A DNA stretch of 64,000 nucleotides from Neopestalotiopsis rosae (lineage: Eukaryota; Ascomycota; Sordariomycetes; Amphisphaeriales; Sporocadaceae): assembly GCA_023078685.1 (NCBI GenBank), contig JALGAS010000006.1:2046001-2110000 (forward strand). The letters run 5' to 3'. Shown piece by piece: positions 53,396-63,418 of the stretch. Below the pieces are notes generated by a model. That model worked only from the letters and a program-made list of their open reading frames with translations, searched no databases and had not been told where the DNA came from. A program made the position numbers and the translations under genes. Position 1 is the stretch's first letter; every line of letters starts with the position of its first letter.

Positions 53396-54215
53396 TCTCA
53401 AACCTCGCCGAGGAGTGGCCGCAGCACTCCATACCAAAAGAAGAAGAAGAAGCAGATAAAAAAGAAGAGAAAACCCAAGAACCTCCCTATTGCCGCTATT
53501 AGCAAGTTATTTTAATATATAATTTATTATATAATAAAAAGTTTTAATTTTTAAAATATAAGAAATGAAAAATAAAATTATTTTAATAAAAAGATACTTA
53601 AGAAAAATATTATAAAAAAAGAAAATTTATTTTCTTAATATTATAGCTAAATTACTTAGCCATCTCCAAAATAGCACCAGCTATTCTTAATTCAACCTCA
53701 TCTCGGCGCTTCTACGAGGAGGAAGGCGGAGGGGTCGGGGCGGAAGGTCTGTAGACGGGCCTTGTGCCCAACGGCAAGTCATCCTCTGCTTCCTAGATCA
53801 AGACTCAATTAGTGCTGTCCAGTGTATTAATATTCAGAAAGGCTATAAATACCGTCAACATTTCCTCGAGCTTGTCGAGGCCGTTGGTCCAGGTTTTCGC
53901 CTGGCCACGCACCTTTTAGTGCGGCAGCGCCGCCTAGGCAACCACCACGGCGCCCAAGATCGCGGCGCGGGCGTCTCAAAGCGACATTGGCACGTCTATG
54001 ATAATAACTTAGTTCTTATCTTCCATTCAAAAAGCATCCTTCTCAAGGAGTTGTTCAAGACATTACGAAAGAATATATACTTACGGGCAGGTCGAAGGGT
54101 CTGCGGCCCTTGGTCTCTCTCTTCTCTTTCTTTCTCTTCTTTTCTTCGGTCTTCTTCTTCTTCTGGTGTGGCGGGCTGTGGCCACTCCTCGGCGAGGTCA
54201 GAGGTTGGAGGTGGA
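53396..54215. repeat. Inverted repeat copies flanking an AT-rich island, probably a RIP-mutated element
   Basis: The 5' part (53396-53490, plus strand) and the 3' part (54100-54215, minus strand) encode related peptides: NLAEEWPQHSIPKEEEEADK versus DLAEEWPQPATPEEEEDRRK. The two copies are in opposite orientation. Where they differ, the left copy mostly has A or T and the right copy G or C (for example ATACCAAAAG versus ACACCAGAAG), the bias left by repeat-induced point mutation. Immediately inside the left copy lies a nearly pure AT tract, 53507-53660. The right copy continues on the minus strand into a GTAAGT donor at its end, then gene-like segments near 53870-53925 (WTNGLDKLEEML) and 53710-53790 (DDLPLGTRPVYRP). 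I read this as a decayed, multi-exon repeat gene or transposon fragment. Confidence 0.5.
53507..53660. repeat. AT-rich island
   Basis: About 150 bases with almost no G or C (runs such as TTTATTATATAATAAAAAG). It stands out sharply from the roughly 48-50% GC flanks and looks like an extreme product of RIP on a repeat. Confidence 0.75.
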
Positions 54216-54309
54216 AGCACTCCAGAGGGCTCTGGCACGATGAATACCGCACCGAGTAGTAGGGCCCGCGGACGAAGAGGTAAGCAGTTGTGCTAATCGC
54301 TGTCATCAA

Positions 54310-55919
54310 GAGCCGGCAGAAGTGTGTATGTGTATGAGTGGGTGAGAATAAGTGGTAGCGATGAAATCAGCCGAGGATTTTTCGAGCAGAATTTTGTGGC
54401 AAGTTGTTGATTGAGGTCGAGGTGCTCTGCCACGAAAGAGAAGGGAATAATGTGTGGTGCCACGCGCACAAAATTGCTTGAGCCCTATCGTTTGAGCACT
54501 TTCCCGTTCACCAATTTTGATCTGAAGCAACTACTGTCGCGCCTGCCTCATCAGTTTTTGAAACACTGGCAAGCCATTCAGATGTTAGAAGTAGTCAAAG
54601 CAGCCGCATCTGGTTACTGGTTGCCTAGAATTTCCACATGCGTCGTCCATTTGATCCCTTCAATGGAAGAAATGTAAATTAAAGGTCTGCACAAGCATAG
54701 TTGGGTAATGGCGCCGTTTGAATGCTGCGCCCTATCTCATATCTCTCGCTGCTCGGGCCGAACTAGACGTAAACTACATTTGCTTGAATATAGATCTTTA
54801 GGACCATACCGCGGTACCAGCTGTTTCCATATTTGCAGTTGGTAGACTAGTTACAGAATACTGCCGGGTGACGCATTGATTGGTATTTGAAGGGTGGCCG
54901 TGGGTTATGCCAACTAGTGACACATAGTTGATTCAGATGCGGCTGATCGTTGGCTTCATATCACAGTTCTAGGAACGATTTGTCACAGAATAACATTTCT
55001 CAAGTTGGTTCGATTGTGGAATGACTTGGTTGGATGTGGAATACACGTCTTGCGGGTGCTGTCTCCAGAGCACCAAGTCAGTTATTGTCTTACTCCTTTA
55101 TTGTGTAGTGCTTTGCAGAAGAGCAATGCTCTTCCTGTGAAGTTGTCCGACCACGTCTGGATGTCCTGGCTATTGGCATAACGTGCAGCAGCCATGGTTT
55201 CATGCGGATTCTCAGCGAAGGGCTTGGCAATAAGGGTGTCTGAGTTTGGTTATGTTTAAAGTAAACATAAAAGGGTTGCAGTAGGGATAAACGTCGACGT
55301 ATCTGACTGTTATAATTTCAGTGCATCTATAACGACGAAAGGTGTCGCTGAAGCTCTGCGTAGTAGCCCAAGTCAGCTCGATCCGGGCACAGTACATGGT
55401 GATTATCTTTGTCGGATGGCGCTTATCATAATTCTTGTAAGGTCTTTCAGGTGGTTCATTTCAGTTAGCACGTCATTTCTTCCCCAGAAGTTGACTGAAC
55501 TTGTACATGACCGGTATCCTTTGGACGTCAGTCTGATAGATGTTCCCGCCTTACGACTGCAGTATCACAATCATGGGAACTGAGCGCACTAGAGAAGGAA
55601 AAGTGAACGATCGTACAGAGAGTCTCAATGTTGATGTTATGGGAGAACTATGAACGGGTATGTTATGGTGTTAATACTACACGAAAAGACACAGGCATCA
55701 GTCCATATACGGACTGAAGTATCAACGGCCGGTCCTTTCCACCTCCTCGACGAACATCAAGCCAGCGCTGATGGGTGCTTCAAGATCTAGACTGGTGATG
55801 AGTACCTACTTGAGTCTCTCCATTCTTTACTTTATCTTTTCTTTCTGGAGGACATTTGTCGAGGCTTTGGATGAGCTAATTATTCTGATGTGGTATAGCC
55901 AAATACACGGGATAACAGC
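54310..55919. other. Intergenic 1.6 kb
   Basis: Right flank of the repeat region. Short ORFs only; no tRNA or protein pattern recognised. Confidence 0.4.
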
Positions 55920-56367
55920 CTAAGGACGGAGAATCATCTTCGCTTGTCTCTCTTTGGTTGATCTGATGTTATTCTTGTATGAACGCCTATTGGAGAGCTC
56001 CGAGTCAAGTCCAGAAAAAAAGAAATACTTACTCTCTAGTGATGTAGTTGTCAATGTGACTGCTACTGTTTTTGTTGCTGCTGCTCCTCTTGCTCCTCTT
56101 GCTCCTGGTTCCACTGCTGCTACCACTCATTTCGCCACTGTCGCTCTCGCTGCTGTCGTTGCTCTCGTTACTGTTGATGATGTATCTCCGGCCGCAGTAG
56201 ATTTCGCCAACAACACCTATGCATCATTCGTATCTCCCTTGCTGTTGGCAGTGGCGGCGGCATCGGCCGTGAAGGTGGCCGCGATGGGGTGATGGAGTAG
56301 GGGGTGGTCTTGAGGGCCACTCATGCGGCTCGAGAGGCCGGAAGTCATAATTGAAGGGTGGCCACAT
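55920..56367 (-). pseudogene. Serine-rich two-exon gene with one in-frame TGA
   Basis: Exons (complement): 56367-56033 and 55986-55920, joined by a 46-nt intron (GTAAGT ... CAATAG). The frame starts MWPPFNYDFRPLEPHEWP, runs to codon 47, meets TGA at 56226-56224, and goes on in the same frame for 63 codons: CIGVVGEIYCGRRYIINS, then an acidic/Ser block (NESNDSSESDSGEMSG) and a basic/Ser block (SKRSKRSSSNKNSSS). After the splice it ends with RSYKNNIRSTKERQAK and a TAG. Codon-by-codon the composition on both sides of the TGA is protein-like, and the splice keeps the frame. Alternatives are a recent nonsense change (for example CGA to TGA), programmed readthrough, or a shorter gene starting downstream at MSGSSSG. 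Competing frames here give Ala/Val-rich shadows. No family recognised. Confidence 0.42.
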
Positions 56368-58071
56368 GATGACGATACAGTTGTTTCTGAAAACCTGGAT
56401 TGCGAAAGTGTGCCGGGTTGAATGTGGATGAATACGGATGAATGAGTTGAAAGCAGTTCATGGAGCACTTGACAGAAATAAAGCGGTGCGAGATGAGGAA
56501 TTATCACTTGAAGCGACCTTTGATTCGATCAAAGAGAATGAAAAGACTGTGATCATTTTGTCTGGGGGAAAGTCTCTGTGTGTGCGCGCAAATTCGTCTG
56601 GGCACCCCAACCAACCCAGACCAGTGAACCAAAGCCTGCCAAGCAGGCCCAAGACATTGATGGAAATCCCAAGGTCAAGCGCGCTCGCAGGACCAGAAAC
56701 CAGGGCTGAGAGATGGTTTGCAATGAAAATCGACTGCACTAACGAGGAATTGTGATGACAAGGGATGACTTTTGGCAATGACCGTTCCGCATCGAAAAGT
56801 CTCGCCGCCGCAACAAAAGTCACCAAGTAAAAGTTTATTGTAACACAATGCAAATCTGAGGATTGCAAATGACAATGGAGGACCATGACGGAAGTTTTGC
56901 GATCATTTTCAATCAAGTCTATCTTACAGAAAGCGATTCATGTGGTTTTACAGTTTACTGTGTGAGTGGGTTTTACTTTGAGTATGTAAATTTGGTGCAT
57001 AGTAGTAAACAAAATATATACATGTCTAAGCGAGAAGTCTGCATTCCTTCAGTTTTCGTATATATATATAAATCAATAGGAAATGAATAGTTGTTCTTAT
57101 AAATTCTGGTTTTCCTTCTTTTCTAATGCATTCGCTTTTGCTCTTATAATTATCGTGAAAAAAAAAAATTGAAAAAAAAAAGGTAAAAATAAGTCTTGAG
57201 GGTTTATCGGGGAATTGAACCTTCATCCTCCGCACATTATACTTCGTCATGGTATATCAAAGTTTCGCTTCGGAGGAAGTTGCATGGTGACCAATATGCA
57301 CTGCACAGCTTGAATGTGTGTCATGGTGATGGGCTCTCGTAAAACACAATCATAGCAGGGGTCAATGTTTGCTTTCCCATAGCAAACATCTTCGTCTTTT
57401 TCTTTTTCCACTATCCAGCAATACACCCAAAAGTTTCAATACCGTGACACAAAGTGCGTTCAAGCATAGTCGAAATGGGCCAACTGCACTCCTGGGCTTT
57501 GCATAGTGGTTTATAGATTCAAGTTGGGGTCTTGCTCAACACTGCGTATATTGATGAATCGAAGGCTCACATTTGAATGTCCGCTGGAAAAGATGGCAGC
57601 ACCTTGAAGACTTGTACTCAGTCTTGTTCTGCTTTCGATGGAGCCGGGGGCTTTACAATAAACCTTCATTCCATGCTGGCATTGTGATCCTGAGCCACCT
57701 CAACAGTCCACTGTGTACCCTGTGAACACCGATCAGACTTGGTGTTCTGGGGCGTCAGAAGCCATCTTATTCCTATGTTCTCGATCACACGGTCTCGCCA
57801 GTGGCAGCCGAGTGCCTTATAGTATCAAAAACCTGTCCATGACGGATCAGAGAGGCAACACCTTGAGAGGCCGCACAAGACCAAGTCAACATCCATACAG
57901 TGTGACATGTGTGCCGTCTGTGGAGAAGTCCCCACAGTCGTGCCGGAAATGGCTCATCTGGCCGCTCGCTTAGGCAAAAAGCCACGTCGTTCCAGGAACT
58001 TGTCTTACCTATGTATACCGCAAATACGGACTTCTTTGCAACATCGGAACTGGAATAAACCAGATTTAAGC
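56368..58071. other. Intergenic 1.7 kb, left of tRNA-Pro
   Basis: AT-rich in 57000-57190 with A and T runs. Only short ORFs. A tRNA-T-arm-like fragment near 57205-57235 (minus) does not fold into a tRNA. Confidence 0.4.
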
Positions 58072-58211
58072 GGCGCGATGGTCTAGCGGTATGATTCCTG
58101 CTTTGGGAAACTGAAATATGCAGGAGGTCGTAAGTTATAATCTCAAATATCACGAGAATCGAACAATATGCTAACACACGAGATAGCCGGGTTCAATCCC
58201 CGGTCGCGCCC
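58072..58211 (+). tRNA. tRNA-Pro (TGG) with two introns, one of them spliceosome-like
   Basis: Acceptor GGCGCGA (58072-58078) pairs perfectly with TCGCGCC (58204-58210); discriminator C58211. A-box region TGGTCTAGCGG and B-box GGTTCAATC are intact. Anticodon stem CCTGC/GCAGG (58097-58101/58120-58124), anticodon TGG at 58104-58106. An 11-nt intron, 58108-58118, sits at the standard 37/38 site. After the five-base variable loop AGGTC (58125-58129) comes a 57-nt insertion, 58130-58186, and then a perfect T-arm CCGGG-TTCAATC-CCCGG. The insertion begins GTAAGT, contains TGCTAACAC, and ends ATAG. Removing both insertions gives a normal 72-base tRNA-Pro. The first intron would be cut by TSEN; the second looks like an mRNA-type intron. 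It could be a pseudogene, but every stem is intact. Confidence 0.85.
58130..58186 (+). other. 57-nt GT-AG insertion inside tRNA-Pro, spliceosomal-intron-like
   Basis: Donor GTAAGT at 58130-58135, branch sequence GCTAAC at 58170-58175 (branch A 58174), acceptor TAG ending 58186, 12 nt after the branch A. It lies between canonical tRNA positions 48 and 49. Length and all three signals match the protein-gene introns in this window (mostly 50-98 nt). Confidence 0.75.
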
Positions 58212-59506
58212 ACTCAACTTTTCTTTTTGCCCTTTCTGGGCTCTCATATCTTTCTTCTAAACCCTTCAAACATCTTCTCAAAGTTTGGGATTGATCTGGT
58301 CACTTGTCGTTGAGAAATGTCAATTATCGTAATGACTATATTCTGGTGTTGCGGTATATGGCTACCACTTTTTCGCACTTTCCTGCAGTATAGTTCACCC
58401 AAATGGAAGGCACAAGTCATCTCAACACTAGTGGACATGTATCATCCTACTCAGTACATTCTACAATTGCGCAATTGGTGATAATGAGCACATGTATATT
58501 TGGATCATGGTGATCATGAGCATTCATCCGCCCAGCAGAAATGAGTCGCGGGCCCAAAGGGTTGGTGCGGGGATGCGATGTTGCATGGCTTGGGACCCAC
58601 TAGACACGTTTCCGGCTAGCGGAGCCGGCACGGACCATATCGACCACACGGCTGGATACACATACTGTGTATACGTACCTGCCCAGCACATAATTTCAAA
58701 TTATAGCGACAATGATGTTTGAACAAAACTTCAAATTGACCATTGCGAAACACGGCCATACCTATACGACGCTTGGAATGCTGCAATTTTCTCGGAATAT
58801 CGGACTGGAATTTGAAGCTCTAGGTGCATTGTGTACCACAATGCACCCACAACGCAATTTACACAATGCCCCCGAATGGAAGTGCTTTGATCAATCGCCA
58901 GATCACAGACAACAACAATAATATTTGCAACCGGTTGTTTTGTCATCACCACCGATGTTCTATTTCAACATGGAGGCGGAAAATATCACAAACAATATGA
59001 TTGGCCAGTTTAAACATTGTATCTGAATTATCAGACTACCGTTGTGGCCTTATTACGGATGGGAATGACCACCATACTGGATGCCTTTCAATACTGCAAT
59101 TTTACAGCACGCTTCTCGCAATCATTCATTGACAACAGATTCCAATCGTGCAAACATTATTAAAGCGCTATATCACCAGAATCATTTCATGAGCCCATCG
59201 ACGAAGAGAACTGAATTGCACCTTCGGTGCAATACCAAGAAGGATCAAGTAAAATGTGTGACCCAATTGGCCTAGAAGGCACGCTCTAGCTCCCATGCCG
59301 TCACAGGGTCCCTTCTCCGATAGCGGGGCAAATGTCAATCCAGTCAATATTTTTGGCGGGGCAATTCTCTCGTGGCACCCGGTTGCGAGATCCAAAGACG
59401 ACTCAAGTGACGCATCTTCCTATTCTAAGTTCTGCGATTCGTAGATATCCTTTTTTGCTCAATTCTATTATTTTGGACCCTCAATCACCCTCCGAGTATC
59501 TTCAAA
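58212..59506. other. Intergenic 1.3 kb, tRNA-Pro to HOM2
   Basis: A TTTTCTTTTT run at 58219-58228 just after the tRNA is a good Pol III terminator. The last ~200 bases are the HOM2 promoter; CGACTCA and TGACGCA near 59399-59416 are one-mismatch relatives of the amino-acid control site TGACTCA. No ORF supported. Confidence 0.4.
58219..58228 (+). terminator. Pol III terminator of tRNA-Pro
   Basis: A T-rich run (TTTTCTTTTT) begins 8 bases after the tRNA 3' end, as expected for RNA polymerase III termination. It supports the locus being a transcribed tRNA gene. Confidence 0.7.
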
Positions 59507-60744
59507 ATGGCATCGCAATTTCCGACCAAGAAGGTTGGTGTGCTGGGTGCTACCGGCTCCGTTGGCCAGCGCTTCATCCTCCTGCTCCAGAACCACCCGC
59601 ACTTTGTCCTCCACGCCGTCGGTGCCTCGTCGCGATCTGCCGGAAAGAAGTACAAGGATGCCGTGAGGTGGAAGCAGGCCTCGCCCATGGGCAAGGTCGC
59701 CGACCTGGTCGTGAAGGAGTGCAAGGCCAGCGAGTTCTTGGAGTGCGACATTGTCTTTAGCGGTCTAGACTCGGATGTGGCAGGTGAAGTTGGTGAGTTT
59801 CGCTATCTGCACCTACACAAAGCAGCAGATCATGTACCGAGGAAACCAATAAGAGGCGTCATGCTAATCATTGAATTGTGCAGAGATGGAGTTCATGAAG
59901 GCCAACCTGGCTGTATTCTCCAACGCAAAGAACTACCGCCGCGACCCCCTCGTGCCACTCGTCGTTCCCACCGTCAACCTGCCGCATCTCGACCTCATCC
60001 CTCACCAGAGGAAGCACCACAGCCTTGAGAAGGGATTCCTGGTGTGCAACTCCAACTGCGCCGTCATTGGTCTTGTCATCCCCTTTGCCGCCCTGCAGGC
60101 CCAGTTCGGCGAGGTCGACACCGTCTCAGTCGTCACCATGCAGGCCGTCTCGGGCGCTGGCTACCCGGGCGTGAGCTCCATGGATATTATTGATAACGTG
60201 GTGCCCTTCATCTCGGGCGAGGAGGGCAAGCTGGAGACGGAGGCCCGCAAGATTCTGGGCGGCATCCGTGACGACAAGACGGCTTTCGTCGAGCAGGAGG
60301 GTCTGCGCGTGTCGGCCGCCTGCAACCGAGTTCCTGTCCTCGACGGCCACACCGCCTGCGTCAGCTTGCGCTTCAAGAACCGCCCTGCACCCAAGGTCGA
60401 GGATGTCAAGGCTGCTCTCCGCAGCTACGTCAGCGAGGCCCAGAAGCTGGGCTGCCCCAGTGCCCCCGAGCCTAGCATCATGGTCTTTGACGACGCCGAC
60501 CGCCCGCAACCCCGTCTGGACCGTGACCTTGGCCGCGGCTACACCGTCAGTGTTGGCAGAGTCCGCGAGGACGAGAGTGGTATCTTTGATATCAAGTTCG
60601 TAGCATTGAGCCACAACAGTAAGTTTCTTCCACTGAATGATGGCCACGAAAGAAATCCCAACTAACATTTGCTTAGCCGTCATTGGTGCCGCTGGTTCTT
60701 CCATCCTCAATGCTGAGGCAGCAGTGCTCAAGGGCTTCGTCTAA
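59507..60744 (+). CDS. HOM2: Aspartate-semialdehyde dehydrogenase, 362 aa
   Basis: Exons 59507-59792, 59884-60618, 60677-60744; introns 91 and 58 nt. The N-terminal NADP-binding motif is [29 protein letters not shown] is rebuilt across the first splice. The catalytic Cys is in [12 protein letters not shown] and the substrate-side His in [32 protein letters not shown] is typical of the fungal branch. Length matches yeast Hom2 (about 365 aa). It reduces beta-aspartyl phosphate to aspartate semialdehyde with NADPH, the branch point to threonine, methionine and, via homoserine, isoleucine. It is cytosolic, with no targeting peptide. Codon use is strongly GC3-rich, in line with high expression. 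Confidence 0.96.
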
Positions 60745-61182
60745 TCGTGCATCTTCTGGCGTTCAAGAAATGGAATCGGATCGGCTACTGGAAGTCGACA
60801 CAAAAATGTAGAGAATGGTCTTACATCTACTTGGTGAAGTGGTGAATCTGGGACAAATTATACCTCGCTGAACTTTCTCTTGGACTATTGGGAAAGTCGG
60901 ATGCCTTGTCTAAGAAAACACAATAAAGATATCACAATAAGGTTACAGCAACATGATAGAAGCAATATTCGTCCTCAACACTTCACCATCCTGGGGAAAA
61001 ATATAATGTGCGCTCGAATCAGTAACTCATTAGATTGTGGGTTCATGATATGAGATCTGACTTGCACATCTAACCTCGTTACTTGTATATGGTAACCATT
61101 GCCATGCTTGCGATTCTCTTGTACACCTGGGTGTTACAGCAACTTCGATTCTCTTCCTGCCGTGGCAGTACTTCTCTTTAAA
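60745..61182. other. Convergent 3' region, HOM2 and hydrolase
   Basis: 438 bases between two convergent stops, AT-rich, presumably both 3' UTRs. No feature seen. Confidence 0.5.
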
Positions 61183-62520
61183 TTATCTAGCCATTCTATC
61201 CTCAAGCCAGCGGGCCGCAACGTCCTCTCCATAATGGGGTATCTCAAATGGGCGGTCATCCACTCCAACGTCATACATTTGCACTCTCCTGTCCACCTCC
61301 AAGTACTCGTCAAGATCGTGGTCCCACTTGGACCGGTCCTTGAGCTCAATCTTTTCGAGACTCTTGCGCATCAGCGACGCCAGCTCCTCTGCCTGCGTCT
61401 TGAAGTGATTCGTGGGAACAGCCTTCCGCTGGCGCCTCTGGAACGTGGCGGGCAGCGGCGGCGGGGCCGTGTGCAGCAGCAGCGTGTCGGGCAGCTTGAG
61501 CGTCGACTTGCGCGGCGGGAAGGCCAGGGCGCTCTTGCGCGGCGGCTTGTCGGCCATGACGGTGAGCAGGGACTTGATAGCCTCGTGCGCCTCGTCCGAC
61601 GCCGCGAGCGCGCCGTACGACCCCAGCATCGTGGCGACGGGGTCGGCCGAGGCGTCAAAGTCCTGCGGCACCAGCAGTCCGGCCGTCTGGAAGAAGAGAC
61701 ACGCGCTGGCAAAGGGGTCAAAGAGGTGGCTCGGTTCGCCAAACAGATGGGACATGTGCTGCTTCATGTCCTGGAATGACGGGTCCGTCGGCTGCCCCAG
61801 GATCTCCTCGAGGACGTTTGCTGCCCTGGCGCCGGACTTCTTGTTGATTTGGTGATCGGGGAGAAACATGGTCCAGTTGTAGATGCCGTTGAAGGCGACG
61901 CAGCCGCGCACGGCCATGCGCTGGTGCGGGTGGCTCTCGGTCAGGGCCAGGGACGTCGCCAGAGAGGCGCCCAGGTAGGAGCCGTAGACGTAGACATCGC
62001 GACGCGTCGAGTCCGACGGGGCCAGGTGGTCGACGATCCAGCTGTACGCGTTCAGGGTATCGTGAACAGGGAACGGCCAATTATGGGGTGTCGGCGTCGG
62101 CGTCGGCGCCTCGGAATCCTCGGACTTGGGCACTTCCACCCTTGCTGGTTCAACCTCCTCAAAGGGATGGAAACCATACCACCGATAATTGATAACAGCC
62201 GTGGGATGTCTGCGCAAAAAGGACGGCACTTGTGGTGCAACCTCTGTTGATGCGTCCCAATACGGCGGCAAGTATATCAGCAATGGGTCCGACGACGACA
62301 CTTTGCCAATGTTGTGCAAGCTGTGATTTGAATCATCAATACATATATCCCAGTTTCATGTATGAATAGTTTCCACCTACTCAATAAAGACACTACCGGT
62401 CGAACCACATTTGACACTGACCCGCTCGACATTGCTGGGTTTGGTCGAGACGCTGCTCAATTGCCGTTGGCTGAATTGGCGGGAGAAAGCAGCAGTTCTA
62501 CGCCATATCCATCTTTGCAT
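61183..62520 (-). CDS. Alpha/beta-hydrolase with mitochondrial-like presequence, 425 aa
   Basis: Exons (complement): 62520-62381 and 62320-61183; intron 60 nt (GTAGGT donor, TTGATGATT branch region, CACAG). The start exon reads MQRWIWRRTAAFSRQFSQRQ, an Arg/Ser/Gln-rich amphipathic N-terminus without acidic residues, typical of mitochondrial import signals. The splice gives VFIDLHNIGKV and then LLIYLPPYWD, the start of an alpha/beta-hydrolase core. The nucleophile elbow is YGSYLGAS (GxSxG). NYRWYGF and AFNGIYNWTMFLPDHQ fit the esterase-like group. The C-terminal quarter (about 61183-61500) is charged and outside the usual fold. No close characterised relative recognised; substrate unknown. It is divergent with the K+ channel gene. 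Confidence 0.8.
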
Positions 62521-63418
62521 ATTACGCTGCCGTCGCAAGCAGAAGAAGCGATTCAGTGTTGAACCTCACTCATCCGCCATGCACCAAGCTAGTGTATAGA
62601 TCTTCTTGAACGAGCGTTTGAGTGTACAGCCACTGACTAGACGTTAAAAGTGGTAATTCGCTGTCCTCACCCACTAGCAAAAGTCTGAAATTGGAAGCTT
62701 AGTCACGTCGTCGCAGTCACGCGTCGCGATGCACACTGCGGATGATGCGGGTTTGTGTGCAGTATGGAGATCGTTTACGAGCACCCGCGAGGATTCGCTA
62801 AATGTGATTGGGCTCTAGGGGAGTGCTAGGCGAGTTTGGGGTGCATCAACCACCGGCGATTAGCTGGGATGTCTCGCTGAGATTCGATCCAGCTGGCCCG
62901 CCTAACCCCGGTCAGTAGGCGAGTTTGGCGACCAGTTCTGGTCTTCTGCCCGTTATTTCCAAGGCTTCAGCAGTTGCCAAGCGACGTCATCTTGCCTGAA
63001 GCCATGTCCCCAGACGGCCAGAGCTCAACACCCATCTTCCTAAAATATTGCCTGCCAAGGAACCGCCTTCTTGCAACGGCCACCACCAGAACTTTGTTTT
63101 CCTCCGTTCTGGGGTGGGCTGGCAAGCCGGGTTTGCGATAAAGGGTTGAACTGGTTAGATTGATTTTCTGAGATCTTTTCTCCGAGACAAGAAACAACAT
63201 CTTCTTCATCTTCTCGTTGCGCCTTTTTTTCTCTTCTGCTTCCACAGGACTGCTAATCATCATCACATTGCCAAAAGTCGCTAAATCATCCGTTGTTGTT
63301 GCTGCCGTCTCCCTGCGTACCGACGGGTCATGCATTCCTTCGTTACCATAACCTCCAGAGTGCCAAACTATTTGTCAAGACAGCTGCACGCCAAGCCGCT
63401 TCTTCTAGCCTCGACAGA
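62521..63418. other. Divergent promoter region, hydrolase and TOK1
   Basis: 898 bases between two divergent starts. The ORF 62967-63335 (minus) is low-complexity in part and has no family look. Probably promoters and 5' UTRs. Confidence 0.4.

Noticed and set aside
55954..56292. 112-codon plus-strand ORF, Ala/Val-rich
   Set aside because: Antisense to the serine-rich gene at 55920-56367; arises from AGC/AAC-type codons. No splice or signal support.
57195..57260. tRNA-like fragment on the minus strand (GGTTCAATTCCCC box)
   Set aside because: Resembles a B box with an AT-rich surrounding, but no T-stem, acceptor or anticodon stem can be paired. At best a degenerate or mitochondrial-derived scrap.
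59397..59416. Amino-acid control (TGACTCA) site before HOM2
   Set aside because: Only one-mismatch versions (CGACTCA, TGACGCA) are present; not enough to call a site.
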